Shown: positions 44,651 to 54,245, counted from the stretch's first letter. The stretch: 64,000 bases of DNA from Rhizobium leucaenae USDA 9039 (GCF_000426285.1 NZ_AUFB01000006.1:186001-250000), one strand, 5' to 3'. Numbers and translations are program-made. The notes: a model not told the origin generated them from the sequence alone.

Positions 44651-45610
44651 CTATGCCGGCTGCTCAATCAGCCGCTGCGCGGTAAATTTGTCGGTGACCA
44701 AGGTGTCGACTACGCCGATCCGCAGTGCGCCGGCGATTGCCGCGGTCTTCTTTTCGCCTCCCGCAAGTGCAATCACCCGATCGACCTTGGCAAGCTCGTC
44801 GAGCGAGATACCGATCACCCTCTCGTCAAGCGGCGTTTTGACCGGTTTGCCTTTGCCGTCAAAGAAACGCAGCGAGATATCGCCGACCGCTCCTGCATCG
44901 GCGAGGTCCGCCAATTCGCGTGACGAGAAGATGTTGCCGGATCGGGCCAGAAGCTCGGACGGTTCGACCGCGCCAATGCCGACGATTGCGACGCTGATCG
45001 CGCCGAAGAGCTCGATGGTTTCCCGCACGAATGGATCGGCCATCATGAGCAGCTTGGCTTCGCGCGAACTTGTCACGCCCTGGACCGGAAGAAGTTTAGG
45101 TTCGGCACCCGTGAGGCGGGCCAGCCTCGTGGTGAGCTGGGTAGCATGGGTCTGGACGGAGGGATCGCCCATTCCGCCAAGCGTCTGAACGATATATTTT
45201 GCCCGGGCGCTTTTCTGCGGGTGGATATTCTCCACCATCTTGAAAATCGTCTGGCTCCAGCTTGAAACCCCGATAATTTCCCCCTCCGAAAGGGTGACTT
45301 CGAGAAGGTGGGCGGCCGCTTCGCCAATCCGCGCCATGATGGCACCTTCCCGGTCTTCGGAACATTCCACGACGATTGCTTCGGCGAGATTGAAACGTTC
45401 GCGCAGTGCGGCTTCGAGCTCGGTGTAGGTCCCGATGGGTGGGATCACCGTGGTCCGGACGATGTCCTCGGCTTCCGCCCGCTTCAACATTCGCGAGACG
45501 GTCGCCTGCGACAGCCTCAGGTGCTGGGCAATATCAGCCTGCCGCTTGCGCTCGATGTGATACATCTGCGCTACACGAGAAATCAGGCGAAGCTCGTTGA
45601 TCCGTCCCAT
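44651..45610 (-). CDS. SorC/DeoR-type sugar-binding transcriptional regulator
   Basis: A 319-residue SorC-family regulator. Helix-turn-helix at about 20-48 (QADIAQHLRLSQATVSRMLK), then the sugar-phosphate-binding domain (GEIIGVSSWSQTIFKMVENI, YIVQTLGGMGDPSVQTHATQ, VAIVGIGAVEPSELLARSG). Such proteins respond to phosphorylated sugars. It is last in the minus-strand unit tktN-tktC-kinase-sorC and should control both arms of the divergent polyol locus. The GGAACAAGC leader supports ATG 45610. Confidence 0.92.
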   Translation of the reverse strand: MGRINELRLISRVAQMYHIERKRQADIAQHLRLSQATVSRMLKRAEAEDIVRTTVIPPIGTYTELEAALRERFNLAEAIVVECSEDREGAIMARIGEAAAHLLEVTLSEGEIIGVSSWSQTIFKMVENIHPQKSARAKYIVQTLGGMGDPSVQTHATQLTTRLARLTGAEPKLLPVQGVTSSREAKLLMMADPFVRETIELFGAISVAIVGIGAVEPSELLARSGNIFSSRELADLADAGAVGDISLRFFDGKGKPVKTPLDERVIGISLDELAKVDRVIALAGGEKKTAAIAGALRIGVVDTLVTDKFTAQRLIEQPA

Positions 45611-45622
45611 GCTTGTTCCATC

Positions 45623-45640
45623 GGTGAATTTTTATTCACC
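45623..45640. promoter_or_regulatory. Palindrome between kinase stop and sorC start
   Basis: GGTGAAT-TTTT-ATTCACC, a perfect 7-bp inverted repeat with a 4-base loop. It overlaps the kinase stop codon and ends 12 bases before the sorC ATG. It may be an operator, a weak attenuator or an mRNA stem that sets sorC translation. Confidence 0.4.
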
Positions 45641-47101
45641 AATAACGGGCGGCGGTTCGAACGTCGAGCGTGCAATCGCATCGTTCCACGTTTTAAACTT
45701 TTCCGCGTTGTCATTTGTCTGAGGCCTGATGGTGATGTTCTGCCGCGGAAGACGGCCGATAGCGTCAAGATCCGCCCACATGCCCAACGACAGGCCGGCA
45801 AGATAGGCAGCGCCCAGCGCCGAGGCCTCCGGTGCTGCGCATTGGATAACGGCATGCCCGAGGAGATCGGCAACACACTGCATGAGAAACCTGTTCTGAC
45901 TGGGTCCCCCGTCGACATAAAGGGAGCCGATGCTTCCCCCATTCTGCTTCTGCATCGCACGGAAGACATCATGCACCTGAAGCGCGATAGAGTCAGTAAC
46001 GGCTCTCGCCAATTGCGCCCGCGTGGTGCTGAAGTTGATTTGCGAAAACAGCGCGCGGGCATCCGAATTCCAATAGGGAGCGCCGAGACCGACAAAGGCG
46101 GGAACGAAGCCTGGGCCGCGGGGCTCCGCCGTCGCAGCTAGGTCGACAAGTGCGCTGATATCGGAAGGCCCGAGGATTTCCGCCATCCACGGCAGGCTTG
46201 CCGCCGATACGAGGATGTTGCCTTCGAAAGCGAAGGTCGGTTTTCCTGCGATGCGCCAGGCAACTGTCGTGGTGATCCCATGTTGTGGTGCGATGAAGTG
46301 CGGCAACGTCGTCATGACCGACGAGCCCGTGCCGAACGTCACTTTGCCGTCCCCTGCTTTGTGGGCTCCATGCCCGAAAAGAGCGGCATGGCTATCGCCG
46401 ATGGCAGCGCAAATGGGCGTTCCATCCGGCACGCCCGGAAGACCCGCAGTCGTTCCGAATTGCCCTGCGCTGTCGAGAACTTCGGGTAGCAAGTCTTTGT
46501 CTACGCCGAACAAGGCACAAAGCTCTTCGCTCCAGCGTTGGGCCTTGAGATCGAAAAGCTGGCTACGTGCTGCATTCGATGCGTCGCAGACGTGCTTCCG
46601 GCCACCCGTCAGGCAGTGAACAAGCCAGCTATCCACGGTGCCGATCCGCACCCTGTGACCCGCCGGCGCGCGATCCAGCAACCATTTCATCTTCGAGCCG
46701 GGGAACATCGGATCGATCGGCAGGCCCGTGGTCTCCTCGACCCACTGCGAATGACCGAGCCCGATCAGCTTTTCGCAATCGGCGGCCGTGCGCCGGCACT
46801 GCCAGCTCACCACGGGGCCAAGCGCCTCGCCGGTATCGCCATCCCAGATCGTTACCGATTCCCGCTGATTGGAAATCGCAACCGCTTCGATCGCAACCTT
46901 TGCCGGCGCAGCTTCGACACAGGCACGAACCGCCTCGCATACCGATTGCCAGACGCGATTTGCATCCTGCTCGACCCAGCCCGGTTGCGGGTAGCTGATG
47001 CCGACAGGCGCGGCGCCACGAGAAATCAGTTCGCCCTTTTCCGACACCAGAATGGCCTTGGAATTCGTCGTGCCCTGATCGATTGCCAGAATGGCTTGCA
47101 T
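45632..47101 (-). CDS. FGGY-family carbohydrate kinase
   Basis: A 489-residue sugar kinase. N-terminal ATP-fold start AILAIDQGTTNSKAILVSEK, then PGWVEQDANRVWQS, and the C-terminal GSLYVDGGPSQNRFLMQCVA and APEASALGAAYLAG, both standard FGGY signatures. It resembles glycerol kinase in general layout, but the context (two-subunit transketolase, triosephosphate isomerase, polyol dehydrogenases, ribose-type importer) points to a ketose such as apulose or a tetrulose. SD GGAGGAAAG supports ATG 47101. It should phosphorylate the ketose before transketolase cleavage. Confidence 0.9.
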   Translation of the reverse strand: MQAILAIDQGTTNSKAILVSEKGELISRGAAPVGISYPQPGWVEQDANRVWQSVCEAVRACVEAAPAKVAIEAVAISNQRESVTIWDGDTGEALGPVVSWQCRRTAADCEKLIGLGHSQWVEETTGLPIDPMFPGSKMKWLLDRAPAGHRVRIGTVDSWLVHCLTGGRKHVCDASNAARSQLFDLKAQRWSEELCALFGVDKDLLPEVLDSAGQFGTTAGLPGVPDGTPICAAIGDSHAALFGHGAHKAGDGKVTFGTGSSVMTTLPHFIAPQHGITTTVAWRIAGKPTFAFEGNILVSAASLPWMAEILGPSDISALVDLAATAEPRGPGFVPAFVGLGAPYWNSDARALFSQINFSTTRAQLARAVTDSIALQVHDVFRAMQKQNGGSIGSLYVDGGPSQNRFLMQCVADLLGHAVIQCAAPEASALGAAYLAGLSLGMWADLDAIGRLPRQNITIRPQTNDNAEKFKTWNDAIARSTFEPPPVIGE

Positions 47102-47172
47102 AAAATCTTTCCTCCAAGAATAACCCGGCGCATTCAGCGCAATGCCCCGGGAAGCGCGCTGTCAGCGTCAGC

Positions 47173-48129
47173 TCACTTCCGCTTGAGAAGTGCCAATGCC
47201 GCCTGGGCAATGGCATCAGGCGCCATTCCGAATTCATCCAGAAGGAATTCCGCCGAGCCCGTCGGAGCAAAGATACCAGGGACGCCCAGGCGCTTCATCG
47301 GAACAGGCGCGTGGTCGACGACCACTTCGGCCACTGCCGAGCCGAGGCCGCCATAGATCGAATGCTCCTCGGCCGTCACGATTGCGCCGGTTTCCCTTGC
47401 GGCGGCAATGATAGCCTGCTCATCGATCGGCCGCACGGTTGCCATGTTGAGAACGCGGGCGTCGATCCCCTGAGCCGCGAGGATTTCTGCCGCCTTGAGA
47501 ATGCGATGCGTCAGCGTGCCGTTGGCAATCAGGGTCACATCCCCTCCATCGCGCAATACGTTGGCTTTGCCGAGTTCGAACTTGTGACCGTCCGGCAGCA
47601 GGTCCGGAACGCCAACGCGCGACAGGCGCAGGAAGCAGGGTCCAGCATAGCTTGCCGCCCATTTCACGGCAGCAGCCGTTTCAATGCGATCGCATGGCGC
47701 GATGACCGGAAGATTCGGCAGAACACGCGTCCAGGCGAAATCTTCGATGGAATGGTGCGTCGGGCCGAGCTCGCCATAGGCCATGCCGGAGGAAATGCCG
47801 ATCAGTTTGACGTTCGCATTCGAATAGGAAATGTCGGCCTTGATCTGCTCCAGCGCACGGCCCGTCAGGAAGCATGCGGCCCCGCAGACGAATGGGATCT
47901 GTCCGCCGTTTGCGAGCCCTGCTCCAACGCCGACCATGTTTTGCTCGGCAATGCCGACATTGATCAGTCGCTCCGGAAATTTAGATTTGAAGCTGCCTAG
48001 CTTGGATGAGCCGACAGAATCGTTGCAGACCGCAATGATCGTCTGCTCGTCGGCCGCCAGCGCCTCCAAAGTCGCAGCAAAAGCGTCCCGGCAGTCGTAG
48101 AGATTGGGGTTCGAGTTGGACGTGTCCAT
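47173..48129 (-). CDS. Transketolase C-terminal subunit
   Basis: A 318-residue half-transketolase containing the pyrimidine-binding domain (INVGIAEQNMVGVGAGLANG with the activating Glu, GMAYGELGPTHHSIEDFAWT) and the C-terminal domain (IANGTLTHRILKAAEIL, ARVLNMATVRPIDEQAI, TAEEHSIYGGLGSAVAEVV). It pairs with the N-terminal subunit encoded just upstream; their genes overlap as TAATG. Split transketolases of this kind include AptA/AptB, which act on apulose-4-phosphate; the substrate here is unproved. Confidence 0.92.
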   Translation of the reverse strand: MDTSNSNPNLYDCRDAFAATLEALAADEQTIIAVCNDSVGSSKLGSFKSKFPERLINVGIAEQNMVGVGAGLANGGQIPFVCGAACFLTGRALEQIKADISYSNANVKLIGISSGMAYGELGPTHHSIEDFAWTRVLPNLPVIAPCDRIETAAAVKWAASYAGPCFLRLSRVGVPDLLPDGHKFELGKANVLRDGGDVTLIANGTLTHRILKAAEILAAQGIDARVLNMATVRPIDEQAIIAAARETGAIVTAEEHSIYGGLGSAVAEVVVDHAPVPMKRLGVPGIFAPTGSAEFLLDEFGMAPDAIAQAALALLKRK

Positions 48130-48938
48130 TAGAGCGCCTCCGACAGTTCTGCGACAGCCTGTTCGTATTGTTCCTTGTTCGGCACCTTATGATGCCAATC
48201 CACCCGGTCCTGCATGAAGGAGATGCCATGACCCTTATTCGTGTGGGCGACGATGCAGTGCGGACGCGTGCTACGATGCTCCAGTGCAGGAACGATTTGC
48301 GCCATTTCGTTGCCGTTGATTTCGCTGACCTCCCAACCGAATGCTTCGAGTTTCGGCCGTAACGGGGCGACATTGTTGGTATCTGCGAGCGCCGCGCCCT
48401 GCTGGAAACGATTGTGATCGACGATAAGCGTCAGATTGTCCAGATTGAACTGCGATGCGGCCATTATGGCTTCCCAGTTGGATCCCTCCTGCATCTCGCC
48501 GTCCCCGGTCATGACATAGGTGTGATAGCCGGCCCCGGTCAGCTTGCCGGCCTTCGCAACGCCGACGGCGACCGGCAGTCCGTGCCCTAAGGGACCGGTG
48601 TTGGTTTCGACGCCGGGCACCTTGTTGCAATTGGGATGGCCGTTGAGCCGGGAATGCGGCTGCAGAAATGTCGAAATCTCCTCCTCCGCAATGAACCCAC
48701 GCTTTGCGAGAGTGACATACAGCGCACAGGCGGTGTGGCCCTTCGACAGAATGAACCGATCACGATCGGGCCGCCTCGGCTCGCTAGGATAGATCTTCAG
48801 AACGCGAAAATAGAGCGCCGTCAGGATGTCGATGGCCGACATCTCGCCGCCAATATGTCCCGCACCTGCGTCATAGACCGCTTGCAGGTCGCGCAGGCGT
48901 ATCTGGCGCGCGACGCGCTCAAGTTCCTTAACTTGCAT
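48129..48938 (-). CDS. Transketolase N-terminal subunit
   Basis: A 269-residue half-transketolase with the diphosphate-binding domain: RLRDLQAVYDAGAGHIGGEM, SKGHTACALYVTLAKRGF, the ThDP motif GDGEMQEGSNWEAIMAA with LTLIVDHNRFQQGA. ATG 48938 is preferred because GAGGAAGC lies seven bases upstream. It leads the minus-strand arm of the polyol locus, from the divergent control region at 48939-49162. Confidence 0.92.
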   Translation of the reverse strand: MQVKELERVARQIRLRDLQAVYDAGAGHIGGEMSAIDILTALYFRVLKIYPSEPRRPDRDRFILSKGHTACALYVTLAKRGFIAEEEISTFLQPHSRLNGHPNCNKVPGVETNTGPLGHGLPVAVGVAKAGKLTGAGYHTYVMTGDGEMQEGSNWEAIMAASQFNLDNLTLIVDHNRFQQGAALADTNNVAPLRPKLEAFGWEVSEINGNEMAQIVPALEHRSTRPHCIVAHTNKGHGISFMQDRVDWHHKVPNKEQYEQAVAELSEAL

Positions 48939-49162
48939 GATGCTTCCTCGTTGCATAAATATTCAGTAGCACATATTTTTGCACAAATGGCCACTCAGTC
49001 AAGTCCATTTATTGTTTGCCTGCTGAATGGATCGAAAACAGTAAGCCGATTTCGGCGCTTGACAGGTCAAATATGAGTTGTTAATGAATTTTCCAACACG
49101 AATGCATATTTATGCACGCTTGAAGGAAAATCACCTGCGGCGGGCATGAGGGTGGAGGAGCC
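48939..49162. promoter_or_regulatory. Divergent promoter region with SorC-type repeats
   Basis: TGCATATTTATGCA (49103-49116) is a perfect TGCATA-TT-TATGCA inverted repeat. TGCATAAATATTCA (48952-48965) is nearly the same, and AGCACATATTTTTGCACA (48968-48985) is a looser copy. They lie between the transketolase and permease genes and are the best candidates for SorC operators controlling both arms. Confidence 0.6.
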
Positions 49163-50143
49163 ATGTCAGCATTGGGCGTCAACGAACAAAGCCAGCAGCC
49201 GCGAACCTCACTTGCATGGCTCAGCGGGGCTACAGGCCCGCTGATCGGCTTGCTGATACTCTGCGTTTTCCTGAGCGTTGCGACGGACCGGTTTCTTTCG
49301 GTGCGCAACGCGCTCAACATCCTCGATCAGATCACCGTGCTCGGCGTCATGTCCGTGGGTATGACCTTCGTTATTCTGATCGGCGGCATCGACCTCTCGG
49401 TCGGTTCCGTTCTGGCGCTGTCGATGATGGTGATGGGCTGGGTTGCGAATGTTGCCGGCCTGCCGATGGCCGTCGCGATCCCGCTGGCGCTCCTGGCGTC
49501 CGCGCTCAGCGGCCTGATCGTCGGCGTGATGGTCACGAGTTTCCGTGTCCCCGCCTTCATTGCCACCCTTGCGATGATGTCGGTCGCGCGTGGCATTGCC
49601 AATATGATTACTGACGGCCAGCAGATCGTCGGCTTTCCCGACTGGTTCACCATGCTGGCGATCGACCGTCACTTCGGCGTGCTGACCGCGACGGTCTTCC
49701 TGATGCTGGCGATCGTCATCGTCTCGTGGCTCTTTCTCAAATACCGTTCCGAGGGGCGCATGCTCTATGCGATCGGCGGCAATCCGGAGGTTGCTCGTCT
49801 CGCCGGCATCAATGTGCAGGTGGTCACGATCGGCGTCTATGTCGTCTGCGCCATCTTGGCGGGCGTTGCCGGGATCGTCCTTGCTGCGCGCCTCGATGCC
49901 GTCCAGCCTTCAAGCGGCTTTGGCTACGAGCTCGACACCATTGCGGCCGTGGTCATCGGAGGAACGTCTCTGTCGGGCGGCGCCGGTGGCATCGGCGGAA
50001 CGCTGATCGGCGTGCTCATCATCGGCGTTTTGCGCAACGGCCTCAACCTGCTCAACGTCTCGCCATTCCTGCAGCAAGTGATCATCGGTGTCGTCATCGT
50101 TCTTGCGGTCGGCGCTGAAACGCTGCGCCGGAGGAAGGCATAA
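49163..50143 (+). CDS. Ribose-type ABC transporter permease (RbsC-like)
   Basis: A 326-residue inner-membrane permease of the CUT2 class, with eight to ten helices (GPLIGLLILCVFLSVATDRF first). GMTFVILIGGIDLSVGSVLA, RVPAFIATLAMMSVARGIAN and GGTSLSGGAGGIGGTLIGVL are the family signatures. GGAGGAG before ATG 49163 is a good ribosome site. It is first in the plus-strand arm, ahead of the binding protein and ATPase, an unusual gene order for this class. Confidence 0.93.
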   Translation: MSALGVNEQSQQPRTSLAWLSGATGPLIGLLILCVFLSVATDRFLSVRNALNILDQITVLGVMSVGMTFVILIGGIDLSVGSVLALSMMVMGWVANVAGLPMAVAIPLALLASALSGLIVGVMVTSFRVPAFIATLAMMSVARGIANMITDGQQIVGFPDWFTMLAIDRHFGVLTATVFLMLAIVIVSWLFLKYRSEGRMLYAIGGNPEVARLAGINVQVVTIGVYVVCAILAGVAGIVLAARLDAVQPSSGFGYELDTIAAVVIGGTSLSGGAGGIGGTLIGVLIIGVLRNGLNLLNVSPFLQQVIIGVVIVLAVGAETLRRRKA

Positions 50144-50164
50144 GACAGGCCGCTAAGGCCGACA

Positions 50165-50184
50165 GCCGGAATTCCCCTTCCGGC
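50165..50184 (+). other. Intercistronic stem-loop
   Basis: GCCGGAA-TTCCCC-TTCCGGC, a perfect 7-bp stem between the permease and binding-protein genes. No T-run follows, so processing or mRNA stability is more likely than termination. Confidence 0.4.
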
Positions 50185-50256
50185 GCGGACGGGGATTATG
50201 AAAGCCCGAGGGCGGAGGACGTTTCCAAGGGCGCATTGAAACCAAAGGAGGAACTC

Positions 50257-51186
50257 ATGAAACTTTCCCGCACTCTCTTGACCACGGCAGCCATACTCGC
50301 ACTGTCGCTGGGATCGGTTCAGGCCAAGGAAGTCAAGAAACTCGGCCTGGCGGTCGCCAACCTTCAGGCAAACTTCTTCAACCAGATCAAGCAGGCCGTG
50401 GAAGCTGAGGCAAAGACCCGCGGCATCGAAGTCATCACCGTTGACGCGAAGGGCGACGGTCCGACACAGGTCAATCAGGTCCAGGATCTTCTCACGCAGA
50501 ACATCGATGCGCTCATCTATATTCCTGCCGGTGCCGCAGCCGCAACTATTCCGGTGAAGCTCGCCCACCAGTCGAACGTGCCGGTCATCAACGTCGACCG
50601 CAATGCCGACGGTGCACCCGGCGATACCTTCCTCGCTACGGATTCCGTCGCATCGGCAAACGCCGTCTGCAAGTACATCATCGAGAAGGCCGGCGGTAAG
50701 GGCAACATGGTGATCATCCATGGCCAGAAGGGCACGACGCCGGAAGTCGATCGCACGAAGGGCTGCATGGAGGCCGTCAAGGCAAATCCGGGTGTAAAGA
50801 TCGTCTCGGAGCAATGGTCGAACATCTGGAGCCAGGATGAAGGCTTCCAGATCATGCAGAACATGCTTCAGGCCAATCCGGACGTCTCGATCGTCTTCGC
50901 ACAGGCCGACGCTCTCGCTCTCGGCGCTGCACAGGCCATCAAGGTCGCAAACCCCTCGCAGAAGATTGCTCTCGGTGGCTTCGACGGTGACACCGCAGCT
51001 CTGGAAGCGCTGAAGAACGGCGTCTTCGACGTGACCGCGACGCAGCAGACCCAGAAAATGGGCCGCGATGCCGTGGCCAATGCTGTTAAGATCGTCGGCG
51101 GCGAGAAAGTGCCTCCGGTTCAGCTTTTGGATGCGACCCTGACCACCAAGGATAACGTGGCCGGCTTTATCGCCAACCATCCGTAA
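50257..51186 (+). CDS. Sugar ABC transporter substrate-binding protein (RbsB-like)
   Basis: A 309-residue periplasmic protein of peripla_BP_4 type. Signal peptide LLTTAAILALSLGSVQA, then KKLGLAVANLQANFFNQIKQ; later IYIPAGAAAATIPVKLAHQS, NVDRNADGAPGDTFLATDSV and FDGDTAALEALKNGVFDVTA. ATG 50257 follows AAGGAGGAACTC, a very strong ribosome site; an ATG 21 bases earlier lacks one. It binds the sugar or polyol imported by this system. Confidence 0.93.
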   Translation: MKLSRTLLTTAAILALSLGSVQAKEVKKLGLAVANLQANFFNQIKQAVEAEAKTRGIEVITVDAKGDGPTQVNQVQDLLTQNIDALIYIPAGAAAATIPVKLAHQSNVPVINVDRNADGAPGDTFLATDSVASANAVCKYIIEKAGGKGNMVIIHGQKGTTPEVDRTKGCMEAVKANPGVKIVSEQWSNIWSQDEGFQIMQNMLQANPDVSIVFAQADALALGAAQAIKVANPSQKIALGGFDGDTAALEALKNGVFDVTATQQTQKMGRDAVANAVKIVGGEKVPPVQLLDATLTTKDNVAGFIANHP

Positions 51187-51208
51187 GAATAACCAAGGGA
51201 GCGGTGCG

Positions 51209-52687
51209 ATGACTGATCCGGTGCTCACACTCAAGGGTATTTCCAAACGCTACGGCCCTCTGGAAGTCCTGAAGAACGTCAGTCTCGATGTCTTCCCGGG
51301 CGAGGTCGTCGCCTTGCTCGGCGAAAACGGTGCGGGCAAATCGACCCTATCGGGCATCATCGCCGGATCGCGCACGCCTTCCGAAGGTTCCATGACATGG
51401 CAGGGGCAGCCGTATGCCCCTGCCAATCCGAGAGAGGCGATTGACAAGGGCGTGGTCCTGATCCACCAGGAACTTCAATTGCTGCCCGAGCTGACGATCG
51501 CCGAAAACGTCTTCATCGGTCGCTGGCCGATGAAGAATGGCGTCGTCGACCGGGCACAAATGGTCAAACGCGCACAGGAGCAGCTCTCGCGCCTGAACCT
51601 GCATATTCCCGCCACGCGCAAAGTGGCGGGACTGTCGACCGCCAACCAGCAGCTTATTGAAATTGCCAAGGCTTTGGCGCTCGATGCGAAGCTGCTGATC
51701 CTCGACGAGCCGACGGCCGCACTCGGCGGCGCGGAAACCGAGGCGCTTTTCGAGCAGGTCAGGAAACTGCGCTCTGAGGGCGTCGGGATCATCTACATCT
51801 CGCACCGAATGGAAGAGATCAAGCAGATCACCGATCGCATCGTTGTTCTTCGCGACGGCGAACGGGTTCAGGAATTTGCCGATAGCTCGACCCCTGTGCG
51901 CACGATCGTTGAAAGCATGGTCGGCCGTTCGCTCGATAGAATGTTCCCGACATTGCCGGTGCCGCAGGACCGTCCGGTGCTGCAGGTCGAAGCGCTGACC
52001 TCAGTGGATGATTCCTTCCGCGATATCAGTTTCGAGGTAAAGGCTGGAGAAATTCTGGGGATAGCCGGCCTCGTCGGAGCCGGGCGAACCGAATTGGTGC
52101 GCGCCATTTCCGGAGCAGATCCAATAAGGTCCGGCACGGTACGCCTCAATGGCGAGCCGCTGAAACTGCGCAGCCCGGCCGATGCCGTGGCGAGAGGCAT
52201 GGTTATGGTGCCGGAAGACCGTAAGCTGCAGGGATTGGTCGTCAATCACCGCATCGCTGAAAACCTCGTTTACCCAAACCTCGATCGGTTCGGAGGCCGC
52301 TGGATTACCTCCGCCATGAAGCGGGATTTCGCAAAGCGGGCTATTTCCACCTTCGGCATCAAGGGCCGCGGCGATCAACTTGCCTCCGACCTTTCGGGCG
52401 GCAACCAGCAAAAGATCGTCATCGCAAAATGGTTGATGCGCGACCCCAAGGTAGTCGTGCTCGATGAACCGACCCGAGGCATCGATGTCGGCGCCCGTGC
52501 CGGCATTTACGACATTATCGTCGGCCTCGCGAACAGGGGCGTGGCCGTCATCGTGGTCAGCTCCGACTTGGAGGAAGTTCTCGGCGTATCGAACCGTATC
52601 CTGGTCCTTGCGCAAGGAAAACAGGCCGGAATCCTGGAGCGTGACCAGGCAAACGACGTCTCCGTTATGGAATTGGCTACAATCTAA
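51209..52687 (+). CDS. Sugar ABC transporter ATP-binding protein (RbsA-like)
   Basis: A 492-residue double ATPase of CUT2 class. N-half Walker A GENGAGKST, Walker B LLILDEPTAAL; C-half with degenerate Walker A GLVGAGRTEL, signature DLSGGNQQK and Walker B VVVLDEPTRGID. It powers the RbsC-like permease two genes upstream. GGGAGCG before ATG 51209 is the ribosome site. Twenty-two bases separate it from the binding-protein gene. Confidence 0.94.
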   Translation: MTDPVLTLKGISKRYGPLEVLKNVSLDVFPGEVVALLGENGAGKSTLSGIIAGSRTPSEGSMTWQGQPYAPANPREAIDKGVVLIHQELQLLPELTIAENVFIGRWPMKNGVVDRAQMVKRAQEQLSRLNLHIPATRKVAGLSTANQQLIEIAKALALDAKLLILDEPTAALGGAETEALFEQVRKLRSEGVGIIYISHRMEEIKQITDRIVVLRDGERVQEFADSSTPVRTIVESMVGRSLDRMFPTLPVPQDRPVLQVEALTSVDDSFRDISFEVKAGEILGIAGLVGAGRTELVRAISGADPIRSGTVRLNGEPLKLRSPADAVARGMVMVPEDRKLQGLVVNHRIAENLVYPNLDRFGGRWITSAMKRDFAKRAISTFGIKGRGDQLASDLSGGNQQKIVIAKWLMRDPKVVVLDEPTRGIDVGARAGIYDIIVGLANRGVAVIVVSSDLEEVLGVSNRILVLAQGKQAGILERDQANDVSVMELATI

Positions 52688-52710
52688 ATGACATCAAGAA
52701 AGGAAGAGCG

Positions 52711-53499
52711 ATGCCTGACATCACTCTGAATGCTCCCAAGCTTTTCGATCTCTCCGGTGAGGTTGCCTTCGTGACCGGCGCCGGCAGCGGCATCGGTCAG
52801 CGCATCGCTATCGGTCTAGCTCAATGCGGCGCGGATATCGCGTTGCTCGACCGCCGCAACGACGATGGCCTGTCGCAGACCGCCGAATTCGTGCGCAAGG
52901 CCGGGCGCCGCTCCATTCAGATTGCTGCTGATGTGACCAACAAGGCAGCGCTTGCCGAAGCGGTAGAGAGGACGGATGCCGAACTTGGTCCCCTCTCCCT
53001 CGCGCTCAATGCGGCAGGCATCGCGAACGCCAATCCGGCCGAGGAGATGGAGGAAGAGCAGTATCAGACGCTGATGGACATCAACCTCAAGGGTGTCTTC
53101 CTCTCCTGCCAAGCCGAGGCGCGCTCGATGCTCAAGAGGGGCAAGGGATCGATCGTCAACATTGCGTCAATGTCTGGCGTCATCGTCAATCGCGGCCTGA
53201 ACCAGTGCCATTACAACGCTTCCAAAGCCGGCGTCATCCACATGTCGAAGTCCCTGGCGATGGAATGGGTCGGCCGCGGAATTCGCGTCAACACGATCTC
53301 GCCCGGCTATACCGCGACACCGATGAACACCCGGCCGGAGATGGTCCACCAGACAAAGCTGTTTGAAGAGCAGACGCCGATGCAGCGCATGGCGACGGTC
53401 GATGAGATGGTTGGTCCGGCCGTATTCCTGCTTTCGGAGGCGGCAAGCTTTGTCACGGGTGTCGACCTGTTGGTCGACGGCGGCTTCTGCTGCTGGTGA
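52711..53499 (+). CDS. SDR-family polyol dehydrogenase
   Basis: A 262-residue short-chain dehydrogenase. Cofactor loop [12 protein letters not shown], acidic DR after strand 2 (ALLDRRN) suggesting NAD(H), NAAGIAN, catalytic Ser in NIASMSG and Tyr-Lys in CHYNASKAG. The ending LVDGGFCCW resembles sorbitol/xylitol/arabinitol dehydrogenases. It probably oxidises an imported polyol to a ketose. Its stop overlaps the start of the triosephosphate isomerase gene. Confidence 0.88.
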   Translation: MPDITLNAPKLFDLSGEVAFVTGAGSGIGQRIAIGLAQCGADIALLDRRNDDGLSQTAEFVRKAGRRSIQIAADVTNKAALAEAVERTDAELGPLSLALNAAGIANANPAEEMEEEQYQTLMDINLKGVFLSCQAEARSMLKRGKGSIVNIASMSGVIVNRGLNQCHYNASKAGVIHMSKSLAMEWVGRGIRVNTISPGYTATPMNTRPEMVHQTKLFEEQTPMQRMATVDEMVGPAVFLLSEAASFVTGVDLLVDGGFCCW

Positions 53500-54245
53500 T
53501 GACGATGCCTCGCAAGCTGATCGCCGGAAACTGGAAAATGAACGGGGTGCTCCCGGACCTCAACGAGATTGCCGCCATTGCGGCGGCGGCCGATGACGCT
53601 AAAGCCGAAGCGATCATATGCCCACCCGCCACCCTGATCGACCGTGCCGCATCGATAGCGAGAGGTTCGAAACTGCGGATCGGCGGGCAGGATTGCCACG
53701 TGTCGTCGTCGGGCGCCCATACCGGCGACATCGCCCCGGACATGTTGGCCGATCTCGGGGCAACCTCTGTGATCCTCGGCCATTCGGAGCGCCGGGCGGA
53801 CCATGGCGAGACCAGCGCGCTCGTCGCCGCCAAAGCGGCGGCGGCCTATCGCGCCGGACTGACGGCCATCATCTGCGTCGGCGAAACGGAGGATGAGAGG
53901 GCCGGCGGAAAGACGCTCGCGGTAGTCGAAAGTCAACTTTCGGCATCTGTTCCGGACGACGCCTGTGCCGCCAACACCGTCATCGCCTACGAGCCCGTTT
54001 GGGCAATTGGAACCGGCCGCGTTCCGACGGAGGCCGAGATCGCCGAAGTTCACGCTGCCCTGCGCGCTGCCTTGATCAAGCGCTTTGGCGCGGAAGGCAA
54101 TGAGATGCGGCTCCTCTACGGTGGCTCCGTGAAGCCATCGAACGCGGCCTCGCTATTTGCCATTGCCGGTGTAGACGGCGCGCTTGTCGGGGGAGCCTCC
54201 CTGAAGGCATCGGATTTCGCGGCGATACTTCGTGCCGTCCCTTGA
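53499..54245 (+). CDS. tpiA: Triosephosphate isomerase, accessory copy
   Basis: A 248-residue TIM barrel with complete active site: Lys in IAGNWKMNG, His in VILGHSERR, Glu in [11 protein letters not shown], and the phosphate loop [15 protein letters not shown] 53499 overlaps the preceding TGA (TGATG); GTG 53496 and ATG 53505 are alternatives. Interconverts DHAP and glyceraldehyde-3-phosphate. Being inside a polyol operon, it is likely a second copy that either regenerates the transketolase acceptor or, like EryH in Brucella, acts on a tetrulose phosphate. Confidence 0.92.
   Translation: MTMPRKLIAGNWKMNGVLPDLNEIAAIAAAADDAKAEAIICPPATLIDRAASIARGSKLRIGGQDCHVSSSGAHTGDIAPDMLADLGATSVILGHSERRADHGETSALVAAKAAAAYRAGLTAIICVGETEDERAGGKTLAVVESQLSASVPDDACAANTVIAYEPVWAIGTGRVPTEAEIAEVHAALRAALIKRFGAEGNEMRLLYGGSVKPSNAASLFAIAGVDGALVGGASLKASDFAAILRAVP

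Noticed and set aside
45632..47101. FGGY kinase as glycerol kinase (glpK)
   Set aside because: General likeness to GlpK is real, but there is no glpF or glpD and the context is transketolase, TIM and ribose-type import; only the family is called.
49924..51246. Long minus-strand frame of 440 codons
   Set aside because: Opposite the permease and binding-protein genes, which have clear families and ribosome sites; no known domain in the reverse frame.
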